From PVC group bacterium (GTDB lineage Bacteria; Verrucomicrobiota; Kiritimatiellia; CAIKKV01; PXCX01): a DNA stretch of 7,002 nucleotides. Every line of letters starts with the position of its first letter. Positions within the stretch are counted from its first letter, which is position 1. Shown here piece after piece: positions 1-5,996 of this stretch. Below the pieces are notes generated by a model. The model saw only the letters and a program-made list of their open reading frames with translations. It did not search any database and was not told the DNA's origin. The translations under genes were made by a program, and so were the position numbers. The stretch lies in NCBI GenBank assembly GCA_003567575.1, contig PWZG01000542.1, positions 1-7,002 of the forward strand, written 5' to 3'.

Positions 1-678
1 CTGTCGCGCGATCGCCCGGCGTTCGTCGCGCAATTCGTCGTATTGCCGGCGCGCAGCAGGATTTTCGTTCCAATCAGCGCCGGCAATATTCGGAAACCGT
101 GTCGTCATCTCCGACATCTCGCGTGTAATACGGTCGAACCTCAGTACGGCCGCCCGCACGGGCGTCAACCATTCGCCTTCAATCTTCTGCATGCCGCGCG
201 AGATATTGTGGTATTCCTCACGGAATGCATCGCGTCTTTCCTCAATCCAACCGGCATCCTCCGTATCAGGAAATTTGGCGAGGTATTCATCGAACAATTC
301 CAGTACCCGCCGGTAATGTTCAGGCGGAAGACTCGTTTGTGGATCGACGTCGAAACGTTTGAGGCCGGCGGCAAAATATTCGCCGACACTCACCGGACGC
401 AGGTCGGCGATGTCATCGCGATTCACGGTGCGCCGCGTAACGATCGTCCCGGTATCCACACGCAGCACGTATGAAGCCTCGGTTTCTTCGATAATTTCCG
501 CGCGGATACGGCGACCGTCCGTAAGCACTATATCAACGCTTTCCGTATCAGGCAAAAAACGGCGCGCGGTTTCCGATAAATCATCCGCGCTAATCCGTGC
601 GGTATCGGCGCCGACATAGCGGACAGCAACCATAAACAGAAGTGAGCAAGCAAACAGTAATGGATTAATGAATTTCAT
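1..678 (-). CDS. Secreted protein of unknown function, N-terminal part (cut by left window edge)
   Basis: An open frame runs without a stop from ATG 678-676 to the window edge (226 codons). Residues 1-24 form a typical signal peptide: K2, then a hydrophobic run at about 6-19, with likely cleavage after V-G-A24. The product should therefore be exported to the periplasm or envelope. C11 is too close to the N-terminus for a convincing lipobox. Residues about 48-95 alternate hydrophobic and polar positions around a V-L-T-D-G-R-R-I segment, suggesting a small beta-barrel or SM-like domain; this is a pattern judgement, not a family assignment. Residues about 120-155 (H-Y-R-R-V-L-E-L-F-D-E-Y-L-A-K-F-P-D-T) resemble a TPR-like helical hairpin, followed by charged helical sequence. 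No Shine-Dalgarno precedes the ATG, but a promoter -10 box lies six bases upstream, so the gene probably has its own, possibly leaderless, transcript. I do not recognise the family. The reading frame is well supported; the function is unknown. Confidence 0.68.
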   Translation of the reverse strand, partial: MKFINPLLFACSLLFMVAVRYVGADTARISADDLSETARRFLPDTESVDIVLTDGRRIRAEIIEETEASYVLRVDTGTIVTRRTVNRDDIADLRPVSVGEYFAAGLKRFDVDPQTSLPPEHYRRVLELFDEYLAKFPDTEDAGWIEERRDAFREEYHNISRGMQKIEGEWLTPVRAAVLRFDRITREMSEMTTRFPNIAGADWNENPAARRQYDELRDERRAIARQ

Positions 679-684
679 CCCGTC

Positions 685-714
685 ATTATAGCGCAATCCG
701 GTGACAATCGTCAA
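685..714 (-). promoter_or_regulatory. Sigma70-type promoter for the secreted-protein gene
   Basis: On the minus strand a -35 box TTGACG (714-709, 5 of 6 matches to TTGACA) and a perfect -10 box TATAAT (690-685) are separated by 18 bases. The -35 overlaps the TGA stop codon of the fucosidase gene (713-711) and a 7-bp direct repeat ACGATTG x2. Normal spacing from the -10 places the transcription start at or within a base or two of the A of ATG 678. The start is predicted from consensus only. Confidence 0.55.
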
Positions 715-2048
715 TCGTTATGCGCCCGGGGTGCTCTCTCCGGTTGACCAACCCGGCAGCCGTCCGAACAATCTTTGCCCCCCGACAATTGCGGATAATA
801 ACTGCAGCCGGCGAATTCCGGCGTCTGCTCGAACTCCAGCTCCAACACGACAATACCGGCGTGCGGATCGGGTGAGACGGCGGGTAAATCCCGTAAACGA
901 ATTTGATGGCCCAGTTGATCGAAAGGGATTGGATCACCGTTGTGTAGATATCGGACTGCCTTCAACGGTGTCTTGAAACCGCCCAGAATCAATTCTCCTT
1001 TCACCGGCCATATCCAGTTCCAGAGATACACTTTGCGGTCATCAGTGGATGTGCCGCAAAGTCTATGCGGCATCAAGCGCAACACCTTTTTGCGGCCGTA
1101 AACCGCCTGACCGTTGTTTTGCAACCAAGCACCCACCTTGGTCAACGGCGCGACGGCCTCCGGGGGAACGGATCCATCCGGTTGGGGACCGATATTCAAC
1201 AGCAGGTTGCCGCCGTTTGCGGTTACAGTATTCAGCATGCGGATTATTTGCTGTTCGTTGTAGCTATAGGGCAAAGCCTGGGCTGAATCGATGTAACCCC
1301 AGCTCAGTGCATTGAATGTCATGCACGCTTCCCAGTCACGCTGCATGGGAGCGATATGTTCCTCCGGCGTACCGAAATCCTCATCCAGCAGGCTGCGGTT
1401 GTTGATCAGTATATCCGGTTGCAGCGCCCGCATGTCCTGATTACGCGTCAGTGATTCCCACCCTTCCCATGTCGCCATGGGACGCGGGACATCGTACCAC
1501 AAGACATCGATTTTACCGTACCGCGAAAGTAATTCGTGATTTATGGCGTGAATATAGTCGAGGAACCGCCTGTGCGCGGCAGGATCGAACGCGCAACGCC
1601 AGCCGTCCGGATGATGCCAGTCCATCAGCGAAGAATAGAATCCGATCCGCAGATCGCAGGCCCTGCAAGCATCGACGAATTCGCCGACTATATCCCTTTT
1701 CGGTCCGTAACGCACCGAATTATACGGATTGGCCTTGGAGTCCCAGAGACTGAATCCGTCGTGATGACGCGTCGTCAGCACCATGTATTTCATGCCTGCC
1801 TGCTTGGCTAACTCCGCCCATTCCCGTGCCGCTTCCGGTTTGGGTTGGAAACGGTCAGCCAGTTTTTCGTATTCGTGGACGTCCATATTTTGAACAGCCA
1901 TGGCCCATTCATGCTGGCCTTCCACGGCGTACAATCCGTAATGGATAAACATTCCGAAACGCGCCTCACGCCACCAACGCATGCGCTGGTCACGGGTGGC
2001 GGCAATCGATTCTTCATATTCCGGTTTACTGAGATACTTCTCGCTCAT
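711..2048 (-). CDS. Alpha-L-fucosidase, glycoside hydrolase family 29
   Basis: This 445-aa protein is predicted to release terminal alpha-L-fucose from glycans by a retaining mechanism. GH29 hallmarks appear in order: W-W-R-E-A-R-F-G-M-F-I-H-Y-G (25-38), the family motif T-T-R-H-H-D-G-F (92-99), L-W-Y-D at 183-186 whose D186 sits where the family nucleophile is expected, R-D-W-E-A-C (237-242) followed by W-G-Y (250-252), and N-G-G-N-L-L-L-N-I-G-P (278-288). A C-terminal beta domain occupies about 320-405. I could not assign the acid/base residue. There is no signal peptide, so the enzyme is probably cytoplasmic, unlike many exported fucosidases. The ATG at 2048 follows an AAGGAG Shine-Dalgarno (2059-2054) by 5 bases. 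The gene starts 12 bases after the oxidoreductase stop, so the two are almost certainly cotranscribed. A tail of about 40 residues (406-445), with three cysteines and many charged or proline residues, extends beyond the expected domain end. The family call is secure; the exact linkage specificity is not. Confidence 0.95.
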   Translation of the reverse strand: MSEKYLSKPEYEESIAATRDQRMRWWREARFGMFIHYGLYAVEGQHEWAMAVQNMDVHEYEKLADRFQPKPEAAREWAELAKQAGMKYMVLTTRHHDGFSLWDSKANPYNSVRYGPKRDIVGEFVDACRACDLRIGFYSSLMDWHHPDGWRCAFDPAAHRRFLDYIHAINHELLSRYGKIDVLWYDVPRPMATWEGWESLTRNQDMRALQPDILINNRSLLDEDFGTPEEHIAPMQRDWEACMTFNALSWGYIDSAQALPYSYNEQQIIRMLNTVTANGGNLLLNIGPQPDGSVPPEAVAPLTKVGAWLQNNGQAVYGRKKVLRLMPHRLCGTSTDDRKVYLWNWIWPVKGELILGGFKTPLKAVRYLHNGDPIPFDQLGHQIRLRDLPAVSPDPHAGIVVLELEFEQTPEFAGCSYYPQLSGGKDCSDGCRVGQPERAPRAHND

Positions 2049-2060
2049 GGCTACTCCTTG

Positions 2061-3230
2061 TCATGCTTGCTGAAGACGAACTTCAAGCGCTTTCAATTTA
2101 CGCCAATAAACACCGGCATCAATGACGACGCCGCTATCCATCGCCTCGTCGATGGCAAAACAGGTTACGGCGGACTCAAGTCCTTCCATCAAGCCGACGG
2201 ACGGCGGCTTATGGTTCAGCATGCTGTCGGTCAGTTCACGCGCCAGGATGGCGTCGCCGCCGCCATGTCCACCGCTTGAATCGGTCGACACATCCTCAGT
2301 CTCTGTGTCGAATCCAATCCGTTTCATTTGGATTTTACCGGTCAGTACATCCGCCCGAATAGCTCCTTCACTCCCGAGAATGTACATGCGCCGTTCCGGC
2401 AACGCCGCATTGCAATTGGTATGAAAGGTGGTCCGCACGCCATTTTCGTACTCGATGATGGCCACCTGGTTGTCGACAATATCCTTATCCGACGTAAAGG
2501 GATCCAGACGGATCAACCCGTTCCATGTGGCATACGCTTTTTTGCCGTCATCGCGAACGCCGATCTCATCGGCGCGATGCGCATTGGCAGGGGTAAAAAA
2601 GTCGATCCCCCCAAACGATGCCACCCGCGCGGCGCGTGATGCCACGATCCAGTTCACCAGATCGACATCATGACAGCACTTCTCCAGCAAGTGTGTGCCG
2701 GCGTGCTTTCGTAATCGACGCCAATCGCCCATAATGTAACCGCCATGATTGAAATCGAGCGTCTCGTTGAATTCCATACTGATCAACGATCCGATATTAC
2801 CGTCCGCAATCAGTTGCTTGATTTTGCGGTAATGCGGCGAATAGCGGAGGGTGAAACCAATGTTAAACAGCTTGCCGCTCCGTTGCCATGCATCCAACAT
2901 GCGCAAGCATTCATCGAGGTTCAATGCCAGCGGTTTTTGGCAGAACACATGTTTGCCGGCCTCGAAGGCGGCGACCACCTGCTCGCAATGCCGGCTGTTC
3001 CATGAAGCGATCATGACCCATTGAATATCCGGCATCGACACGATTTCGTGATAATCGGCGCAAACCTTGGGCGAATCTCCGAGTTCAGCGCGCGCTTTTG
3101 CGATCGACCGGCTATCCGGATCGAACAGCGCCGTTACACGCAAACGTTGATCACAGGCCAGCAGCTTGCGCAACAGACTCATCCCCATCCCGCCACATCC
3201 AATGACTCCAATATTTACCGTTTTTTCCAT
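2061..3230 (-). CDS. Gfo/Idh/MocA family NAD(P)-dependent oxidoreductase
   Basis: This protein of about 389 aa belongs to the glucose-fructose oxidoreductase / inositol dehydrogenase / MocA superfamily, cytosolic enzymes that oxidise, reduce or otherwise transform sugars using tightly bound NAD(P). An N-terminal Rossmann fold shows I-G-C-G-G-M-G (10-16). The family E-K-P motif appears here as C-Q-K-P (97-100), with K99 as the expected catalytic lysine. K184, H187 and D190 in L-E-K-C-C-H-D-V-D match the usual second catalytic segment. The C-terminal alpha/beta domain includes H-T-N-C-N-A-A, G-S-E-G-A-I and a G-G-H-G-G-G-D stretch common in larger members. Two adjacent ATGs are possible (3233 and 3230). 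An AGGA (3240-3237) lies only 4 bases from the first and 7 from the second, so I chose the second. The gene is followed after 12 bases by the GH29 fucosidase, suggesting work on fucose or on a sugar released with it. The substrate cannot be read from the sequence. Confidence 0.93.
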   Translation of the reverse strand: MEKTVNIGVIGCGGMGMSLLRKLLACDQRLRVTALFDPDSRSIAKARAELGDSPKVCADYHEIVSMPDIQWVMIASWNSRHCEQVVAAFEAGKHVFCQKPLALNLDECLRMLDAWQRSGKLFNIGFTLRYSPHYRKIKQLIADGNIGSLISMEFNETLDFNHGGYIMGDWRRLRKHAGTHLLEKCCHDVDLVNWIVASRAARVASFGGIDFFTPANAHRADEIGVRDDGKKAYATWNGLIRLDPFTSDKDIVDNQVAIIEYENGVRTTFHTNCNAALPERRMYILGSEGAIRADVLTGKIQMKRIGFDTETEDVSTDSSGGHGGGDAILARELTDSMLNHKPPSVGLMEGLESAVTCFAIDEAMDSGVVIDAGVYWRKLKALEVRLQQA

Positions 3231-3236
3231 CATATC

Positions 3237-3240
3237 ATCC
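3237..3240 (-). promoter_or_regulatory. Ribosome binding site deciding the oxidoreductase start
   Basis: AGGA lies 7 bases before the ATG at 3230 and only 4 bases before the preceding ATG at 3233. The spacing favours the downstream ATG, a difference of one residue. Confidence 0.5.
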
Positions 3241-3287
3241 TATTCTTGTAAAACTCACTGAAAAGCAGAGTACCGCATCAGCCCGGC

Positions 3288-3316
3288 ACGATAGCATTCT
3301 ATCCGACGTGATGCAA
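3288..3316 (-). promoter_or_regulatory. Weak promoter candidate for the oxidoreductase-fucosidase operon
   Basis: On the minus strand TTGCAT (3316-3311) and TATCGT (3293-3288) are separated by exactly 17 bases. They match the -35 and -10 consensus at 3 and 4 of 6 positions. This would leave a leader of about 50 bases before the ATG at 3230. The match is poor and the position is the main support. Confidence 0.25.
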
Positions 3317-3334
3317 TCCCAGTTTTGCCGGGAT
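3316..3334. repeat. Short inverted repeat, possible operator or RNA hairpin
   Basis: Two 7-base arms, ATCCCAG and CCGGGAT, with a 5-base loop (TTTTG) can pair fully as RNA, counting one G-U pair. The repeat abuts the candidate -35 box of the downstream operon, which would suit a regulator site. There is no T-run after it in the minus direction, so it is a poor intrinsic terminator. It could be chance. Confidence 0.3.
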
Positions 3335-3419
3335 AACCCATGACGCCTCGATACCAACTCCAGCGATAGTCCTTTTGATCGCGCGCCTGGCCTGCTTTGT
3401 GTCTTCATTGACAGCCACC

Positions 3420-5033
3420 CTACCCAATTCCGTTGACCGATCGAATGGAATACGCGGGTACCGTAATGACGCTGCGGTTTTCGGGCGTCACCCCATTCAG
3501 AGCCAGGGCTGTGGTCTTGGCGGGAACGATCCGTCGAAGACCGATCACCGTCTCGGTATCTCCGAGATTAACCAATTCCGCGCCGGCCGTTCGCCCGGCG
3601 GTAGCCGGTACGTAACGCGCGGCCACATGCGGCGGCAATCCCGGTCTGCCGTCGTGATCGTACAACACGTTCATCCAAGGGGCGCGGCCAAAGTGCACGC
3701 CGAGACCACCCATGGCCACCGAGAACAGCGCCGGCATGACGGCCGTTGAAGCGAACGCGTTCGACAACCGGTCACAGGAATGCGTGTTGATGAACGCCGG
3801 CCCGAACTCGCCGCGGTTACGGGCCAGCGTCTGGCGCAGCGCCGCCTCGGCCGCGGCGGCCACGCCGGTCAGCCGCCGCGCATCGCCGTCGAGCAGATAA
3901 CTACAGGGACCGATCGGCCAATGGGACAGATAGGTTTCGTCAAAACCCGTATCACCCGTGATATCGCGGTATTTGGGCAAATGCAGGCCGCACCATAGAT
4001 CGCCCGGCTTCGTCAGGCTGCCGACGCTTTCGACCCCGATCATGCGGCGCCGATCGGTGTAGACCGCGATCCAGTCCCCCATGAGGCGACGCAGACCCTC
4101 GCGCAGGCCGGGCGTATCCGGCGCGAAACGCAACACATCCAGCAGGGTCATCATCAGGTCGTGCGGTTGATGGTAGGCCGCCGGCAACCGCCAGGGTTTG
4201 GGTTGCGGTCCCTCACCCAATCCCAAGGCGGCCAGTTCCGCGGCATAATAGCGATGGAACCGCCAATCGTTCATGATTTCCGGTTGCGCGGCATAGCGCC
4301 GGATCGCCTCTGCGTCAATCCGCTTGAAGGCTAACGGCGCCGGCTGATCCGGCGGCGTTTCCCGGTATTTCCGATCCCAGGTGGTCCAGTAGTCGCAACA
4401 AAGATCCAGATAACGCGCCTTGCCGGTGGCATCGTAGGCGGCGGTGGCAATCGCCAGCAGCCGGTAATGGCTTGATGACTGAAAATCGAAAGGCGGCTCG
4501 AAATAGCGGGACGGCGTGCGGGTTCCCGGAAAGTAACTGAGGAACACATGTCGGTCCCAGTCGTACCAGTCCGGCACGTCCGGATTCCAGTTGCCGAGAT
4601 GTTCCGCCGCATCCTCGATGATCGCCACGCTAGTCGCGTCGCTGATATCCAGATACATTACATTCAGCAAAAACTGAGTAAACGCTTCGGCGGTATGGGT
4701 GACGTAATCGGCGTTTTCGTTGGCATCGTAACCGTGATAAAAATGGCCGGCCCGGTTGACGGCGGCCAGCCAATCGTCACGGAACCGTTTCAGAAACAGT
4801 ACGATGCGTTCGTCACCATTGAGGCAATAGGCCGATACGAAACTGCGCGTATACCCGCCGGCCTCGTCGAGGGCGTGTCCGCCCTTGTTCCCGAACAGAC
4901 GATCGAACCCTTCGGCGTCATAGCGATCGATTTCGGTGTTGATCCACTGCTCGAGGGCATGCCGCAGCGAAATTTGTTCTTGGGCCCAGGCAGGGGGTTG
5001 CGGGGCGCAGGGATCGGTTGAAGACGTTTTCAT
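3420..5033 (-). CDS. Uncharacterised 537-aa protein, probable helical-toroid fold, in a sugar-catabolic locus
   Basis: I do not recognise the family. The frame continues upstream to 5099, but those codons only translate octamer repeats. ATG 5033 is preceded by AAGGAA (5046-5041) with 7 bases of spacing, so it is the likely start. No signal peptide or membrane segment is seen, so the product should be cytoplasmic. Residues about 20-450 are mainly amphipathic helices with conserved-looking aromatic and acidic clusters: H-F-Y-H-G-Y-D-A-N-E-N-A-D-Y (97-110), D-V-P-D-W-Y-D-W-D-R-H (152-162), Q-S-S-S-H-Y-R-L-L-A (185-194), Y-H-Q-P-H-D (287-292) and D-L-W-C-G-L-H-L (345-352). Residues about 470-537 look beta-rich. 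Repeated helices followed by a beta domain are typical of alpha/alpha-toroid glycoside hydrolases and polysaccharide lyases. With an esterase upstream and a fucosidase downstream, a carbohydrate-active role is reasonable inference, but no catalytic residue is assigned. Base composition is visibly more GC-rich than in the two downstream genes. Confidence 0.82.
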   Translation of the reverse strand: MKTSSTDPCAPQPPAWAQEQISLRHALEQWINTEIDRYDAEGFDRLFGNKGGHALDEAGGYTRSFVSAYCLNGDERIVLFLKRFRDDWLAAVNRAGHFYHGYDANENADYVTHTAEAFTQFLLNVMYLDISDATSVAIIEDAAEHLGNWNPDVPDWYDWDRHVFLSYFPGTRTPSRYFEPPFDFQSSSHYRLLAIATAAYDATGKARYLDLCCDYWTTWDRKYRETPPDQPAPLAFKRIDAEAIRRYAAQPEIMNDWRFHRYYAAELAALGLGEGPQPKPWRLPAAYHQPHDLMMTLLDVLRFAPDTPGLREGLRRLMGDWIAVYTDRRRMIGVESVGSLTKPGDLWCGLHLPKYRDITGDTGFDETYLSHWPIGPCSYLLDGDARRLTGVAAAAEAALRQTLARNRGEFGPAFINTHSCDRLSNAFASTAVMPALFSVAMGGLGVHFGRAPWMNVLYDHDGRPGLPPHVAARYVPATAGRTAGAELVNLGDTETVIGLRRIVPAKTTALALNGVTPENRSVITVPAYSIRSVNGIG

Positions 5034-5040
5034 GGGTGTG

Positions 5041-5046
5041 TTCCTT
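5041..5046 (-). promoter_or_regulatory. Ribosome binding site of the 537-aa gene, part of repeat module B
   Basis: AAGGAA sits 7 bases before ATG 5033 and rules out the longer frame starting at 5099 inside the repeats. The 20 bases 5031-5050 match 5872-5891 at 15 positions without gaps. This leader therefore seems to belong to the duplicated intergenic module rather than to the gene itself. Confidence 0.65.
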
Positions 5047-5052
5047 TTGGTT

Positions 5053-5152
5053 CTGACTGCGTGGCTGTATGACTTCGTGACTGCATGACTTCGTGACATC
5101 GGGGTGATACGCTGACTCTATGACGCCGGGTGTCATGCAGTCATGGCGTCAT
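5053..5152. repeat. Octamer array B with inverted end, 3' of the four-helix-bundle gene
   Basis: On the plus strand, units of consensus RTGACTKC occur back to back: 5053, 5061 (degenerate), 5069, 5077, 5085 and 5093 (8 bases each). An 11-base interruption follows, then two units at 5112 and 5120. After one further base come three units in inverted orientation: GGTGTCAT 5129-5136, GCAGTCAT 5137-5144 and GGCGTCAT 5145-5152. The inverted set can pair with the direct set (19 of 24 positions, including a 12-base perfect run) to make a long hairpin in RNA. The TGA stop of the four-helix-bundle gene (5151-5149) lies inside the last inverted unit. The array ends 19 bases before the start codon of the 537-aa gene. 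Confidence 0.88.
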
Positions 5153-5874
5153 TTATCGATTTTTCGAATTCCCCTGCATTCCGGATAATTGCCGCAGCCC
5201 CAGAAGGGGCCGCGGGCAGACGAACGCTGGCGCATGGCGCCGCCGCATTCGGGGCAATCGGGGCTTGCGGGTTCCGCCCGTGCGCTCAAGCGTGCGCTCG
5301 TCATCTTCTCCCGGATACCGCCGGCTGCGACAAAATCCTTCTCCAGCCGCGTGAGCTGGCGAGCGATCAATCCGGTTGCCCGCTGGATCAGGATGATCAG
5401 CACGTTGGCGGCCGCGATATCATCACGATCCTCCAGCCAGGGATCGAACTTCTTTTTTTGTTTCAAGAGAAAGGTCCAATAGTCGTGCAGCAGGTCGTCG
5501 GTATATTCGAACTCGTCGAGCATGATCGCCACAACCGCCTGATGCTCCGGATTGTGAATGCTCCATGGGATCTCACCCTTCTGCACGAGATAGTCTTCGA
5601 GGTCGCCCTGCAATTCGCTGAGGCTGGCCTTGGCGACATCGGTCAGTTTGATCTCGGTCTCCGTGGATGTCTTGGCCCGTTCCGAACCCTCGACAATGTT
5701 TTGCTTGCCCGAGCGCGAGGCCCCGACCATCTGTCCCAGCGTCTTGCCGAGGGGATCGTCCTTCCAATGCAAGTAGCGCTTGCAGAAGCTCATGGTACCG
5801 AGATGAATGATCGTGGCGAAGTTGAAGGAGTGCAGCTTGCGGTATCCGCCGCTCTGGTTGTATATCTTGCTCAT
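5149..5874 (-). CDS. Four-helix-bundle (S23/IVP-like) protein with C-terminal C4 zinc ribbon
   Basis: This 241-aa protein has an N-terminal four-helix bundle of the type encoded by 23S rRNA intervening sequences (TIGR02436-like). The signature appears as S-R-S-G-K-Q-N-I-V-E-G-S-E-R (53-66) followed by L-S-E-L-Q-G-D-L (85-92). Residues about 105-190 add further helices, matching my recollection of a 'four helix bundle suffix' domain. Residues 207-233 form a C4 zinc ribbon like those at the C-terminus of bacterial topoisomerase I: C-P-E-C-G-G (C207, C210) and G-C-G-N-Y-P-E-C-R-G (C227, C233). That ribbon binds nucleic acid in topoisomerases, so nucleic-acid binding is likely here; its target is unknown. 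ATG 5874 is chosen because AAGGAG (5887-5882) precedes it by 7 bases; the 16 extra codons up to 5922 translate array A. The gene is bracketed by two related octamer arrays, and its stop codon belongs to array B. The family call is firm; the biological role is not established. Confidence 0.92.
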   Translation of the reverse strand: MSKIYNQSGGYRKLHSFNFATIIHLGTMSFCKRYLHWKDDPLGKTLGQMVGASRSGKQNIVEGSERAKTSTETEIKLTDVAKASLSELQGDLEDYLVQKGEIPWSIHNPEHQAVVAIMLDEFEYTDDLLHDYWTFLLKQKKKFDPWLEDRDDIAAANVLIILIQRATGLIARQLTRLEKDFVAAGGIREKMTSARLSARAEPASPDCPECGGAMRQRSSARGPFWGCGNYPECRGIRKIDK

Positions 5875-5881
5875 GGGTTCT

Positions 5882-5887
5882 CTCCTT
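5882..5887 (-). promoter_or_regulatory. Ribosome binding site of the four-helix-bundle gene, part of repeat module A
   Basis: AAGGAG lies 7 bases before ATG 5874 and fixes this start over the upstream ATG at 5922, which lies within the repeats. The surrounding leader resembles that of the 537-aa gene. Confidence 0.7.
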
Positions 5888-5904
5888 TTCGTTTGGTGTG
5901 TTTT

Positions 5905-5996
5905 ATGACTTCTTGACTGCATGACTTCATGACGCCGGATTGACTTTGTGACGCCGTTAGGCCGGGGAGCATGGAGTCACGCAGTCATGCAGTCAT
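5905..5996. repeat. Octamer array A with inverted end, 5' of the four-helix-bundle gene
   Basis: Plus-strand units of consensus RTGACTKC start at 5905, 5913, 5921 and 5929. After a 3-base interruption there are two more at 5940 and 5948. A 17-base spacer (5956-5972, GC-rich) is followed by three inverted units: GGAGTCAC 5973-5980, GCAGTCAT 5981-5988 and GCAGTCAT 5989-5996. Unit by unit the order parallels array B: the four units at 5905-5936 correspond to 5069-5100, and the pair at 5940-5955 corresponds to 5112-5127. The TGA stop of the upstream hydrolase gene (5995-5993) lies in the last inverted unit. The direct and inverted blocks could form a large hairpin in the transcript. Confidence 0.88.

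Larger units (their letters stand above)
3234..3419. other. Intergenic gap between the 537-aa gene and the oxidoreductase-fucosidase operon
   Basis: These 186 bases hold no credible gene on either strand. They are the longest gene-free stretch in the window and the natural place for the promoter of the downstream operon. They contain a weak promoter candidate and a short inverted repeat, listed separately. No hairpin followed by a T-run is visible, so there is no evident intrinsic terminator for the 537-aa gene. Confidence 0.7.

Noticed and set aside
1..619. Plus-strand frames at 43-474 and 359-619
   Set aside because: They lie opposite the signal-peptide-bearing secreted-protein gene, have no RBS-supported start and show no domain.
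2057..2066. GCATGAC at the oxidoreductase stop codon resembles one octamer unit
   Set aside because: It is a single 7-base match without neighbouring units, and chance is a sufficient explanation.
5034..5099. N-terminal extension of the 537-aa gene to an ATG at 5099
   Set aside because: The extra residues are only a translation of array B (S-H-A-V-type repeats), and the good RBS lies before ATG 5033.
5053..5152. Intrinsic terminator formed by the inverted octamers
   Set aside because: The hairpin potential is real, but no run of T follows it in the minus direction and an RBS comes directly after. An RNA-stability or binding role is at least as likely.
5143..5916. A plus-strand frame of 257 codons lying almost exactly opposite the four-helix-bundle gene
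   Set aside because: It begins and ends in the octamer arrays and matches no family I know. The minus-strand frame has clear domain motifs and a good RBS. Long antisense frames are common in GC-rich genes.
5875..5922. N-terminal extension of the four-helix-bundle gene to an ATG at 5922
   Set aside because: The first extra codons translate array A and the rest cover the leader that contains the RBS of ATG 5874.
5053..5996. CRISPR array
   Set aside because: The units are 8 bp, contiguous and partly inverted, with no unique spacers and no cas genes.
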